A stretch of 64,000 bases of DNA from contig DS999226.1 of the NCBI GenBank assembly GCA_000156295.1, forward strand, positions 22,549 to 86,548. The letters run 5' to 3'. This DNA is from a marine gamma proteobacterium HTCC2148. Its GTDB lineage: Bacteria > Pseudomonadota > Gammaproteobacteria > Pseudomonadales > Halieaceae. The position numbers and the translations under genes were made by a program. This document shows positions 8,968 to 18,096 of the stretch, piece by piece; positions within the stretch are counted from its first letter, which is position 1; each line of letters starts with the position of its first letter. The notes below the pieces were generated by a model. It was not told the DNA's origin, did not search any database, and saw nothing but the letters and a program-made list of their open reading frames with translations.

Positions 8968-9110
8968 GACTGAACGATGATTATATCGCCGAGTCTCTGG
9001 TCATTAAGAAAATCCTTGATTACCTGAATGCCAAATTCTCGGCACCAGCCTCAGCAAATCAGCTACCAGAACCTCGAGCTCCGCCTCAAGTGAGTCTCTT
9101 CGACTACTAA
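8968..9110 (+). mobile_element. C-terminal remnant of an IS91-family transposase
   Basis: The plus frame reads AESLVIKKILDYLNAKF and then NQLPEPRAPPQVSLFDY before TAA at 9108-9110. The combination IxKIL-x-HL followed by a proline-rich LPExRAPPQ tail is characteristic of the C-terminus of IS91/ISCR-type transposases. Nothing upstream belongs to that gene. Confidence 0.6.
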
Positions 9111-9163
9111 CAATTACACGGAATGTGACGAATTATGCTGCTCAAGGAAGAAGGCTGGCAAGG

Positions 9164-9457
9164 TCATATATCGTCTAAGAAGGTTTCTTGAGCAAAAGGC
9201 ACGACGCTGAAACCACGGTGCTTTCGCTTCAGTCGGCGTGTGTAGATGGCACCAAATTTTATGCACCATAGGCGGATGGCTTCACGGCTGACTGTGATGC
9301 CTCGCTGAGCAAGTAGATCTTCTATGTCTCGGTGGCTTAGGTTGAACCTATAGTAAAGCCAGACAGCGTAGGAAATGATATCGGGCGGGAATCGGTGGCG
9401 TTTATAAGTGTTCATGCGCCGAGTTCAGCAATTTCTGCTCGTTAACTTGGCATTACC
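9164..9457 (-). mobile_element. Truncated IS6-family transposase gene with intact end
   Basis: The ORF 9415-9164 gives KRHRFPPDIISYAVWLYYRF and SHRDIEDLLAQRGITVSREA, the zinc/HTH N-terminus of IS6-family (IS26-like) transposases. It then runs KFGAIYTRRLKRKHRGF and continues into 15 unrelated residues, so the DDE catalytic domain is deleted. The end motif CTCGTTAACTTGGCATTACC (9438-9457) lies 23 bases upstream of the start codon, giving the terminus of the element. The element is about 290 bases, against about 800 for an intact IS6 copy, so it cannot move by itself. Confidence 0.82.
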
Positions 9458-9467
9458 TGACAGTACC

Positions 9468-10709
9468 CTAATTTGCGTTCGCTAAATCCATCTTTTCATA
9501 GAACCAGGGCAGGTACCATTTGGCATAAGCACCGGCTGCGCCAATGCCACTGACGTGGCCCGGGCCATCGAGCCGGAAAAAGTCGCAGGTGGCGTCCTTG
9601 GCATGGATTTCAAGACAGGTGCGGTACGAGTAAGGCCATTCGTAGGACTCGTCTTCGGGGCCGGCAACGGTATCGAATTCGTAGCGAAACATCATCACCG
9701 GCGATATAGACGCCCTAAAGCCAGGTGATTCTAGAGCAGCTGTCAGGTTAGCGCCCGTGCTCATAACTGCCGCCGGCTGGTAGGGGTAGGCCTCGAGCGG
9801 ACCGCCCGGTGTCTGATCGTCGATCAGGGCGGCCCCTAAGGCAATAAACCCACCCGCGGAGGTGCCTACCGCGCCGATACGTGTGGTGTCGATACCGTAG
9901 GTGGCGGCATTGGCATGCAGGAACCTGATCGCTTCTATACCATCGTCAATGGCGTTGGCGGCGATTTCAAACTGTGCCTCATCGCTCTCGAATTCACCCG
10001 GACAGGTGCGGTATTCGATGGCCACCGCTACGTAGCCGCGGAGAGCATATGACAGGGCTTTATCAGCGTTTTTCTTGCGGTTACCCGATCTGAATCCGCC
10101 CCCATGAATCACCACCATCGTCGGCCGTGATACCAGTGTATCGCCGGCGGGTTCATAAATATCCATGAGCAGATCGTTACTTCTGTCGCACAGCAAAGGC
10201 GCGGTGCCGTAACGGATACCGTCATGTATGACGATATCCTGTTCACTAAAAACTGTCTCGATGTAACGACCGGAAGGCGCCGCAATGAAGTCACTGAGAA
10301 CAACAGTCCCGTACAACAAGCCGTCGTCGGGGCAACGATAAGTCGCGAGGCCTTTGCGGTCCCATTTTGCCTGCAGCGATGCGGCGCGTGCCGAGAATGG
10401 GAGACTATTGATGAGGGCCTGAGCCGCCGCCTCATCGTCCGTCAGTGCTGATGTCCCCGTCAGGTAAGTCAGCTCCGAATAAGTCTCACGGTCGAATGTG
10501 GGGGCTGGTTGCTCAATACCATTGGCTCTTTGGCAGGCATAAACGGACTCAACCCACGCCCCTGTGTCCAGATAGGGAGAATCGATGGCAGGATCAACGC
10601 CAGCGCTTGCTCGCCCGCTGTCCAATAGAGCTCGCAGCGTTTCGCTACCCGGCCCGCAGGCCACCAACAATACTGCTGAAATCATTAAGGCTGGTAAGCT
10701 GCGATTCAT
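9468..10709 (-). CDS. Lipoprotein alpha/beta-hydrolase (carboxylesterase-like)
   Basis: 413 residues. The N-terminus MNRSLPALMISAVLLVACGPG is a lipoprotein signal with lipobox LVAC (Cys18). The catalytic part has the oxyanion motif HGGGF (202-206), the nucleophile GTSAGG (Ser284) and a candidate histidine in GPGHVSG near residue 385, as in hormone-sensitive-lipase-type esterases. The first 140 residues have no recognised domain. It probably hydrolyses an ester at the periplasmic face of the outer or inner membrane; substrate unknown. It is a single-gene unit between an IS6 remnant and a long gap. Confidence 0.83.
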   Translation of the reverse strand: MNRSLPALMISAVLLVACGPGSETLRALLDSGRASAGVDPAIDSPYLDTGAWVESVYACQRANGIEQPAPTFDRETYSELTYLTGTSALTDDEAAAQALINSLPFSARAASLQAKWDRKGLATYRCPDDGLLYGTVVLSDFIAAPSGRYIETVFSEQDIVIHDGIRYGTAPLLCDRSNDLLMDIYEPAGDTLVSRPTMVVIHGGGFRSGNRKKNADKALSYALRGYVAVAIEYRTCPGEFESDEAQFEIAANAIDDGIEAIRFLHANAATYGIDTTRIGAVGTSAGGFIALGAALIDDQTPGGPLEAYPYQPAAVMSTGANLTAALESPGFRASISPVMMFRYEFDTVAGPEDESYEWPYSYRTCLEIHAKDATCDFFRLDGPGHVSGIGAAGAYAKWYLPWFYEKMDLANAN

Positions 10710-11169
10710 ATATTACCTCTCGCTAAATTCTGTAATTGTAATTTTTTGCATGCTTATGCGGGTGGTCGAGTGTCTGTTGATAACACCTACCAATGCCCGT
10801 CATAGCGCCCGCATGTTAGTGTGCATTTAACTTCCCACATAACTTAAGCGAAGTCATTGTCCGGAAATCCTAAGATATTGTCATTTCGGCCAAAACGATA
10901 AGCGAGTCACAACCTGCAGGTGGCGAATTGCTATATCCCTACCGGGACGGGACAACCCAAAGTGTAAGAATTATAAATGGGATGTTGCAAGTAACTGGGC
11001 GTCCAGAAAGTAATCGCGGAACCTGAGATCGTGTATACAGACTCGGGCAGTGCCTGCGGTTAGCACGTGCATTGCAGGTCTTGTAGATCTTTTTCGCTCA
11101 CCTTCGAAACCTGACACGAACAGCTCTATACCAATTAATTCCTCAGTGGTTTCCTTTTAGCAATTTCGG
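10710..11169. other. Gene-poor interval
   Basis: 460 bases between the esterase and the TonB receptor terminator; both flanking genes are on the minus strand, so this holds the esterase promoter. No ORF with family resemblance, RNA gene or long repeat was seen. Confidence 0.5.
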
Positions 11170-11190
11170 GTAGTTAAGTTAGCAATACCC
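11159..11190 (-). repeat. Isolated IS6-like element end
   Basis: AGCAATTTCGGGTAGTTAAGTTAGCAATACCC resembles the element end at 19783-19813 (AGCAATTTCGAGCGGTTAAC and following bases) but no transposase sequence adjoins it. Confidence 0.5.
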
Positions 11191-11204
11191 CTAAAATGCA
11201 GTTA

Positions 11205-11225
11205 GTAGCCTGCCGGGCAGGCTAC
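11205..11225 (-). terminator. Hairpin after the TonB receptor gene
   Basis: GTAGCCTG and CAGGCTAC form a perfect 8-base stem (extendable to 10) 16 bases past the receptor stop. On the minus strand it is followed by TAACTGCATTTTA, so the T-tract is weak. Confidence 0.55.
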
Positions 11226-11240
11226 GCTACCTGCGACCCA

Positions 11241-13709
11241 CTAGAAGTGGTATTTAATCTCCGCCCCGTACATTCGAGGTGGGTTGTAAGCGTGGCTTCC
11301 AACACCTGTCGCATCGGTCAGGGCGGTGCCGCCGACAATGTAATCCTCGTCGGTCAGGTTAGTACCGTAAATGGCGCCAACCCAGCGTTCACTGCGGGAT
11401 ATCCAGGTTACCCTGCCGCTGAGCTCAAACTGCTCGTCTTCCAACCATCCGCCATGTTCACAGCTACTGGCTTCAAAGCAATATTCAATATCGAACTTCC
11501 AACTGCCCTGTAACCGCGGGATAAACAGACCGAAGCTGGTATCCAGAGTGTACTGGGCCGCCAGCATATAGGTCTCTTCTGGCAATCGCGGTAGATTCTC
11601 GTCGGAACGATCCTTGGGGCAGGAATCCACCTGTATCAAAGTCAGGTTACTCCGCTCACAACCCGGCGCTAACTCACTGACTGGGTCAGCCAGCGTCAAT
11701 TGGGTATCTTCGAACTCCTTGATATCACCATCATTCACCGTGATGTTGAAGTTGAACATCAGGTTTTCGGTCGCCAGCCAGGTAGTTTCCAGTTCAATTC
11801 CGCGTATGACTGTTTCTTTAGCGTTGATGGTGGCACCACTGGGTCGCTGGGTATTGGGATCGATGACGATCGTGGTCAACTGTCGGTTGGTGTAATCGGC
11901 ATTAAAAATCGCGCCGTTGACACGCAAGCGACGATCGAGAAGATCCAGTTTGAATCCCAACTCCACACTTTCAACCTCCTCTGGTTTATATTCTTCCAAA
12001 TCGCCAGTGGGTCCCTCGGACAAGCCCCCCGACAGGAAGCCCTGGCTATAGGTAAGGTAAGTACTGCCGGAATCTATCCATCCACCACCCTCTATCAGAT
12101 ACTGCAGGCTGGCCATGGGCGAGATATCATCATTGGACACTTTACCCTTTGTGTAGTCGTTAAAGTCAAAGCCGAAGTTGGAATTGTATTCAAAGCTGGG
12201 GCGCTCAACCGCAAACAGTCCGCCGCCCACACTTATTACTGACCCGCCATTGGCATCCAGTGTCTCGGGGTCGATGTTGTAACGGGTGCGCTCTACTTCT
12301 CTGTCCTCATCGGTGTAACGCAAGCCCGCAGTAAGGCGCCAGCTATCGTTGAACTCCCATTCAACCTGTGAAAAAACCGCAACCGCTTCATTTTTTGCGT
12401 CCCATTGAGTCGCCGTAGAATTCACGAAAAACAAGCCCGATATTGCAGGATCATAGGGGCCAATGTAGCTGACAGTTTTTCGTCCGGTCGTTTCCTCACT
12501 AAACCAGAAAACCCCAGCGACATACTGCAAGCGGTCGTCAAACGCGCTGCCCGTCAACTGGAATTCCTGGCTATATTGGTCAGTCTCGGCCGGCGCACTA
12601 AAAGGATGGACGTGGTTGGTGCGGTGTAAAAAGGGGGTGCCAGTATGGTCCAGTTCATCGTCCTGGGACCCCTCCGTGTAACGCCAGCCAGTGATGCTTT
12701 TCAGGCTGAGATTATCACTGATATCCCACTCCGCGGTGAGCGACGCCCCCTGATTTTTGGCCTTGTAAGTACCTCCCAGGTCGGATATCAGTTTTCTTGG
12801 GTCACCTCCCCCCGCATCGGCTGATTCCTGACAAAAATCATCGTAGGTCTGTCCTGTTGCCGGTACTAACGCCAGGCTATCAAAGAGCGTTGATTGCCAG
12901 CCGGTGAGTTCCGGTACCGGTACACATTTCATTGGTCGGGCCGTTTGGTCAGTTTCAGCCCAGTTTACATTTAGATCCAATACCAAGTCATCGGTGGCCA
13001 GCCAGCGGGTCTGCCAAATCAGGCTCTGCCGGTCTTCTTCGTTGTATGACTCACCGTCATAGATATTATCGATATAGCCATCGCGCGAGACAGTGACACC
13101 GGATACGCGGGTAAAAAGTTGGTCAGTAATTGGGACGTTGAAAACAAATTCACCGTCAAGGCGATCGTAGTTGCCGACACGCACACCGACAGAGCCTTCG
13201 AATTCCTCTACCGGTTTGTTGCTGGTAAACACCAGCGCACCACCGGTGGTGTTTTTACCAAACAAAGTGCCTTGTGGGCCGCGAAGTACCTGCACAGACT
13301 GAATGTCATTGAGATCCAGCAGGGCTCCGTCCGGGCGACCTGCGTAAATCTGGTCGATATAGATACCTACACCGGAATCGATATTGGCGCCTGAATTGCG
13401 TTGTCCTACGCCACGAATATAGATACTAGCAATGCCCGAGTTACCGTTGCCAGATGACACTTCGATATTGGGAACCACCTGGTTCAGGTCCGCGAGGTTT
13501 CGAACACCGGCATCGCGCAAAGCCTCGCTATCCAGGGCCGTAACGGCTACTGGTGTTTCCTGCAGGCTCTCCTCCCGTTTACGGGCGGTGACGATTACCT
13601 CTTCTAAAGCGAAGCCCTCGGCAGCAGCCAAAGGGATGTAAACCGAACCAAGTAACGACGCAATTGCCGCACTCATTACAAGCTTTTTCAGCGATTTCAG
13701 TCGGCACAT
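11241..13709 (-). CDS. TonB-dependent outer-membrane receptor
   Basis: 822 residues; ATG preceded by AAAGG. Signal peptide (to about residue 30), TonB-box region EEVIVTARKREESLQETPVAVT, then the plug domain (VPNIEVSSGNGNSGIASIYIRGVGQ, and the segment QVLRGPQGTLFGKNTTGGAL) and a 22-strand barrel ending in aromatic residues (EIKYHF). The plug sequence is of the large iron.catecholate/vitamin-type receptor group expanded in sphingomonads and marine gammaproteobacteria, which take up many organic ligands. Ligand not deducible. It is alone, flanked by a hairpin downstream and a gap upstream. Confidence 0.92.
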   Translation of the reverse strand: MCRLKSLKKLVMSAAIASLLGSVYIPLAAAEGFALEEVIVTARKREESLQETPVAVTALDSEALRDAGVRNLADLNQVVPNIEVSSGNGNSGIASIYIRGVGQRNSGANIDSGVGIYIDQIYAGRPDGALLDLNDIQSVQVLRGPQGTLFGKNTTGGALVFTSNKPVEEFEGSVGVRVGNYDRLDGEFVFNVPITDQLFTRVSGVTVSRDGYIDNIYDGESYNEEDRQSLIWQTRWLATDDLVLDLNVNWAETDQTARPMKCVPVPELTGWQSTLFDSLALVPATGQTYDDFCQESADAGGGDPRKLISDLGGTYKAKNQGASLTAEWDISDNLSLKSITGWRYTEGSQDDELDHTGTPFLHRTNHVHPFSAPAETDQYSQEFQLTGSAFDDRLQYVAGVFWFSEETTGRKTVSYIGPYDPAISGLFFVNSTATQWDAKNEAVAVFSQVEWEFNDSWRLTAGLRYTDEDREVERTRYNIDPETLDANGGSVISVGGGLFAVERPSFEYNSNFGFDFNDYTKGKVSNDDISPMASLQYLIEGGGWIDSGSTYLTYSQGFLSGGLSEGPTGDLEEYKPEEVESVELGFKLDLLDRRLRVNGAIFNADYTNRQLTTIVIDPNTQRPSGATINAKETVIRGIELETTWLATENLMFNFNITVNDGDIKEFEDTQLTLADPVSELAPGCERSNLTLIQVDSCPKDRSDENLPRLPEETYMLAAQYTLDTSFGLFIPRLQGSWKFDIEYCFEASSCEHGGWLEDEQFELSGRVTWISRSERWVGAIYGTNLTDEDYIVGGTALTDATGVGSHAYNPPRMYGAEIKYHF

Positions 13710-14068
13710 TTGTAAACCTTTTTTTATATCTATAGGTGCGCACGACGGCTCGTCCTTGATTCGCGTGCCATTGATATAAGATACAAGAGATTACAGCATG
13801 CATACAAGGCTTCAATTAATGAGGATTAAGGCTCGGCAAGTTGTTCAATCTGGGAAGGCACCTGACTAAGGCTAAATGCTAGAGGAGACTCAGGGAAGAT
13901 GCGTTTTTAGAATGGCAAAGGGCAGTTGCCTGAAGCGAGCCGGTGGAGCTTTTCTTCTTCTGATTTTTAATTTGCCAGAACCGTCTATATGCTTCAGTGT
14001 TAAAAGCGCGCTTGGACTGCACCGAATATGTACAAGCCGCAAATCATATAATAAATAAAGAGTGAATC
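13710..14068. other. Divergent promoter region without recognised gene
   Basis: 359 bases between the divergent TonB receptor and DUF1214 genes. No plausible ORF or RNA was recognised. The last 60 bases are AT-rich (AAATCATATAATAAATAAAG) directly before the DUF1214 start, likely containing its promoter. Confidence 0.5.
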
Positions 14069-15268
14069 ATGCTGAAAAAAATATTGCTATCGCTGGTATT
14101 GCTGGCTGTCGGCATCGGTATCGGCTTTAAAATGCCGCGTGGTGCCGGTTTAATCGCCACCATAATGTCATTCGGTCAGGGCAGTAACCAGAGTTACAGT
14201 CATTTGAAATCTCACCAGGCTCTTATCGACTTTGAGTCCATGCTAACTCAAGGCCGCAAGATGGTATTGGCAGATGCTCGTACCGAACAGGAAGCTATTG
14301 AGGGTATGCGCTGGTTATTACGAGTAGCAGCCATGAGTGCCGAGGTGGTTGGTGATGCCAATGCGAAATTACCGCACTTTCAGCGTATGGATACACTGGT
14401 GAGAAAGGTTGGCGGTGACAACCCGGACGCGGAGTATGAACGCGTCGCCATTGATGGCCGCTACGACTATAAAATTACCGGTACCAGAGGGAGTGTTAGC
14501 TATATCGGCTTTACTATTACTGCAGGAGAGGGTATGAACCCACGCCGTCAAGTCGCTTACGTCAACGACCTAATGCTAAACCCCGATGAAGATGGCAACT
14601 TTACTCTGTGGCTAACTAAGCAGAAACCGGATCAGCCAGGCGACTGGGTAGAAATCCCAGAGGATGCCTCGGGCATTTTAGTTCGCCAGTACATAGGTGA
14701 TCGAAAAACTCAGGTGCTACCTGAACTCAATATTGAAATAGTGGGTGACCATCCGGCGTTTCAGCCGCCCACCGATGAAGAAATTGCGAACGCCATTATC
14801 GGTACAACTTATGCGTTTTTGAAACTAAGCACGCTGCATCAATACATCTTGCCGGAATTGCTAGAACAGCATAACGGTTTTATTCGGGCCACATCTGAAA
14901 ACTTTGGTGGGGCCATCAGCAGCGAAGACAACCTCTACATGATTGGCAGCTATCAACTTGAAGACGATGAGATGCTTGTGATCGATGTCCAGCCACCGAA
15001 TAGTCGTTATTGGAATCTCGCGCTTGAAACCCGTTGGCATGAAACTCCGGATTATTTGCATCGCTCCACCTCTTTAACGAAAGAGGACGTAAAGTACAAT
15101 GACGATGGATCGGTACAGTTTGTCGTAAGCCATAAGGACCCTGGTCACCCAAACTGGTTGGATACCAGTGGGCATAATTTTGGTTTCATGACGTTTCGAT
15201 GGCTTGATAGTAAGGCGGGGAACGTACCGATGCCAGTGACGGAGGTGGTGAAGATTTCAGCACTTTGA
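14069..15268 (+). CDS. DUF1214-domain exported/membrane-anchored protein
   Basis: 399 residues. One hydrophobic N-terminal segment (KKILLSLVLLAVGIGIGF) acts as signal or anchor. The C-terminal half contains PPNSRYWNLALETRWHET and the pattern DGSVQFVVSHKDPGHPNWLDT, which are hallmarks of the DUF1214 fold (beta-sandwich of unknown biochemistry, often paired with DUF1254). ATG is preceded by AAAGAGTGAATC. In the same frame, directly after its TGA, comes the remnant of an acyl-CoA synthetase. A second DUF1254/DUF1214 protein is encoded at 19869-20906. Confidence 0.75.
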   Translation: MLKKILLSLVLLAVGIGIGFKMPRGAGLIATIMSFGQGSNQSYSHLKSHQALIDFESMLTQGRKMVLADARTEQEAIEGMRWLLRVAAMSAEVVGDANAKLPHFQRMDTLVRKVGGDNPDAEYERVAIDGRYDYKITGTRGSVSYIGFTITAGEGMNPRRQVAYVNDLMLNPDEDGNFTLWLTKQKPDQPGDWVEIPEDASGILVRQYIGDRKTQVLPELNIEIVGDHPAFQPPTDEEIANAIIGTTYAFLKLSTLHQYILPELLEQHNGFIRATSENFGGAISSEDNLYMIGSYQLEDDEMLVIDVQPPNSRYWNLALETRWHETPDYLHRSTSLTKEDVKYNDDGSVQFVVSHKDPGHPNWLDTSGHNFGFMTFRWLDSKAGNVPMPVTEVVKISAL

Positions 15269-15271
15269 CGG

Positions 15272-15571
15272 TACCAAATCAAATCGGGAGGCTATAAATT
15301 GTCTGCGCTTGAGATTGAAGGCACCTTGCTTACTCATGAAGCCGTAGCAGAGTGCGCTGTTATCGGAGTCAAAGATGAGACTTGGGGAGAATCTGTCATG
15401 GCTTTCATTGGCCTAAAGGGCGGTGCGACTTTGGAATATTCTGATCTTAAATCCTGGTGCGATGGCAAAATGTCTTCCTATAAAATACCGAAGGCGATAA
15501 AGATCGTCGATGCGCTGCCTCGCAACGCCATGGGGAAAGTGACCAAGCCTGAATTAAAAAAATTGCTGTAA
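15272..15571 (+). pseudogene. C-terminal remnant of an acyl-CoA synthetase (AMP-binding family)
   Basis: Similarity begins abruptly three bases after the DUF1214 stop with YQIKSGGYKLSALEIE, the hinge motif of acyl-CoA/malonyl-CoA synthetases. It continues through the C-terminal lid domain (PF13193): HEAVAECAVIGVKDETWGE, SSYKIPKAIKIVDALPRNAMG and K (GKVTKPELKKLL), where the lysine of PRNAMGKV is the catalytic lid lysine. The 400-residue adenylating domain is missing, so it cannot be an active enzyme. A TTG at 15299 is preceded at seven bases by GGGAGG, which is simply the Ser-Gly-Gly coding sequence, so a 90-residue lid fragment could be translated. Truncation most likely arose by deletion or insertion-sequence activity. 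Confidence 0.8.
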
Positions 15572-15606
15572 CAACTTTGTAGACGCCCTACCGGTATGGA
15601 ACGACC

Positions 15607-15768
15607 CAGGTAACCTTCGACCCTGTAGATTTCATTGCGCGATTGGCTGCTCTGATACCGAAGCCGAGGGTCAGTCTCACCCGCTACCACGGCGTCCTGG
15701 CACATCTTCGAGAGAAGGAACAGGAAGCCCCTGTAAATTCTCGATGGGTTGGTGAAAAAAATATATAG
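15607..15768 (+). mobile_element. IS91-family transposase fragment (Y2 transposase region)
   Basis: The plus frame reads VTFDPVDFIARLAALIPKPR then VSLTRYHGVLA, the highly conserved segment near the C-terminus of IS91/IS801-type rolling-circle transposases. It lacks a start and has no catalytic tyrosines. Frame ends at TAG 15766-15768. The rest of 15572-15843 shows nothing else. Confidence 0.72.
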
Positions 15769-15843
15769 CTGAAGCGCTGGCCTCGGATAAGTGACGCAGT
15801 GCTGCTACACTAACCCTATAAGTATTCTCTTAAAGGTTACTCA

Positions 15844-17736
15844 ATGAACACACCTGTTTTCTCTCCTCGCTTTGTGTCTAGCGCTATCCTCGCAATCGCT
15901 CTGCCGTTGGCATCGCTCGCTGGCTCAGCTGAAGAGGTGCTCTATTTCGAAGACCGCGCTGATATCCCACGGCAATACACTTGGGATCTCGGCCTGTATT
16001 TTTCTGATGCCGAGAGTTGGGACAAGTCCTTCGCCAAACTGGATGCCATGCTGCCAGCCGCAGAAAAATATCGCGGCAAGGTGGGCGAATCGCCCAAAAC
16101 ACTCGCCGCAGCCCTGGAGGCGATGTTCGCACTGGATAAAGTAATCGGCCCTCTCTACGTTAATGGGCACCAAAAAATGCACTTGAATCGTGAGGATAAG
16201 TTGGGCGCTGATCAGTCGGGCCGGATCATCGCCATGAATACGAAAATTTCAGCGGCACTCTCTTTCATCGATCCGGAAATCGCTGCGCTGCCCGATAAGA
16301 AAGTGGCCAAGTTCCGCAAAGCAAAGGAGCTGCAGCCCTATCTACACTACCTGGATAATATCTGGCGCCTGAAGGCACACTCACGTTCCGCCGAAGTAGA
16401 AGAGGTGATTGCCGGTTCCTCCCTGCCTGGCGCGGGCCATGTAAACGCCTACGAAGGGCTAAACGCCGGCGACATCGAGTGGCCCACTGTTAAAGATGAA
16501 AATGGCGAAGATGCAGTAGTCTCACCCGGACAATTCGGTCGCCTACGTGGCAGTACCGACCGTCCCACCCGCAAGCGCGCCTGGGAGGCGCACATGGAAA
16601 CTGTGGGCCAATACAGAAATACCTATGCGGCAACCATGGGCTCAAAAATACAGCGAGATGTCTGGTTGGCGCGTGTATACGGCTATCCCTCGGCAGTGGA
16701 AGCAGCGCTGTCCAGCACCAATGTACCGCCCGAGGTTATGGAAACCCTGATTGGCTCGGTGCATGACAACATAGACAAGGTACAGGACTATAATGATATG
16801 CGTCGCCGGGTACTGGGCCTGGAGGATTACCAGCCCTGGGACGGTCAGGTGTCACTGCTGCCCGATGGCGGGAAAACTTATACCTTTGAGGAAGCCTGGG
16901 CGCTGGCAATGGACTTTTGGCGGGAAACCTTCGGGGATGAATTCGCCGATATTGCCCAAGAGGCTTTGGACAACCGCTGGGTGGATGTCTACAGCAATGA
17001 AGGTAAGCGCGGCGGAGCCTATTCCTGGGGTACTTATCGTGCGCCCTATTATCTGCTGCTGAATTGGGGTGGCAAGTTTGATGATGTCTCTACCTTGGTC
17101 CACGAGATGGGCCACTCAGTCCACGGTGTCCTAGCGGGCCGCAACCAGAGCTACCACGACGCAGGCACGGACATATTCCTTGCCGAAGTGGGTTCTGTGG
17201 CGAGTCAATCGTTGTTCGGCGAGTGGATGTTGAACCGCACCAAAGACCCTGAGCAGCGCAAGCAGTTAATCGATCATGCCCTTAAAAGTATTCGCGGCAC
17301 TTTCGTAACCCAGATTTTCTTCCACGAATGGGAGGCCAGGGTGCACGCCATGGCTGAGGCGGGTGACGCACTCACAGCAGATTCCATGGGCGAGGTGTAC
17401 GCAGATCTGAACAAGCTTTACGCCGGCGACACTGTTGAAACACACGAACTCAGCGCGGGTGGCTGGGCGCGCATATCGCACTTTTTTCGAAACTTTTATG
17501 TGTGGAAATACGCCACCAGCTTCGCAGCCGGTGAGGCCCTGGCGGCCCGTTTCCGCAGTGGCGACAAAAGTGCCGCGCAAGACTACATCAACATGCTCAA
17601 GATGGGCGGCAGCCAGTATCCACTGGATGTACTCAAGGCAGGCGGTGTCGATATGACAGACCCTGCGGTCATCCGGGCGGTGATGGATCGGTTTGGGATG
17701 CTACAGGAACAGCTGGAGACGGAGTTTGGCTTATAG
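15844..17736 (+). CDS. Exported M3-family zinc oligoendopeptidase (PepF-like)
   Basis: 630 residues with a Sec signal (LAIALPLASLAGSAEE) after ATG preceded by AAAGG. The zinc site HEMGHSVH starts at residue 420 (HExxH, H420/E421/H424), with the third ligand Glu expected in FLAEVGSVASQ 25-30 residues later, as in thimet/oligoendopeptidase F enzymes. The family normally works in the cytoplasm, so the signal peptide suggests periplasmic degradation of peptides up to about 20 residues. It is a single-gene unit between an IS91 fragment and an IS6 remnant. Confidence 0.9.
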   Translation: MNTPVFSPRFVSSAILAIALPLASLAGSAEEVLYFEDRADIPRQYTWDLGLYFSDAESWDKSFAKLDAMLPAAEKYRGKVGESPKTLAAALEAMFALDKVIGPLYVNGHQKMHLNREDKLGADQSGRIIAMNTKISAALSFIDPEIAALPDKKVAKFRKAKELQPYLHYLDNIWRLKAHSRSAEVEEVIAGSSLPGAGHVNAYEGLNAGDIEWPTVKDENGEDAVVSPGQFGRLRGSTDRPTRKRAWEAHMETVGQYRNTYAATMGSKIQRDVWLARVYGYPSAVEAALSSTNVPPEVMETLIGSVHDNIDKVQDYNDMRRRVLGLEDYQPWDGQVSLLPDGGKTYTFEEAWALAMDFWRETFGDEFADIAQEALDNRWVDVYSNEGKRGGAYSWGTYRAPYYLLLNWGGKFDDVSTLVHEMGHSVHGVLAGRNQSYHDAGTDIFLAEVGSVASQSLFGEWMLNRTKDPEQRKQLIDHALKSIRGTFVTQIFFHEWEARVHAMAEAGDALTADSMGEVYADLNKLYAGDTVETHELSAGGWARISHFFRNFYVWKYATSFAAGEALAARFRSGDKSAAQDYINMLKMGGSQYPLDVLKAGGVDMTDPAVIRAVMDRFGMLQEQLETEFGL

Positions 17737-17746
17737 GAGGCAGGTA

Positions 17747-18059
17747 GGTTCTGACAAGTTAATTTTCTGAATCGATGATAATCAGTAGGTGACCCTTTAA
17801 ACAACTGCCCTGCTCCCCAACTCCTAAGCGGCAGGTCGGTCTGGGCGGTATTCCGATTCGAATCGGCCCAGGCAGACCACTTCCCATAAATTAATGGACT
17901 TATAGAGGCTGCACCTGCCGCCTTTATGAGAAGGATCGGTAGTCTATAGTCGGTAGGTGTCGGATCGCTTCTCGGCTGATGATGTCTGTAAGGATCCGAT
18001 GTCGCTTATATGTATTCATGCGCCGATTCTATCAATTTGGCCGAGTTAACTTGGCAGTA
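17747..18059 (-). mobile_element. Degenerate IS6-like remnant bounded by both terminal ends
   Basis: Left end GGTTCTGACAAGTTAATT (17747-17764) and right end CGAGTTAACTTGGCAGTA (18042-18059) are inverted copies of one motif. The interior (17800-17940) resembles 3771-3900, and 17960-18030 resembles the degraded transposase start region. About 310 bases remain of an element that should be near 800, with no open frame. The right end abuts the promoter region of the phospholipase-like gene. Confidence 0.68.
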
Positions 18060-18096
18060 ATATATGACACTACAATTTTTTCCGCAGGAATTTGGT

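Noticed and set aside
11700..12242. 180-codon plus-strand frame within the TonB receptor
   Set aside because: Antisense shadow of a receptor with clear plug and barrel motifs.
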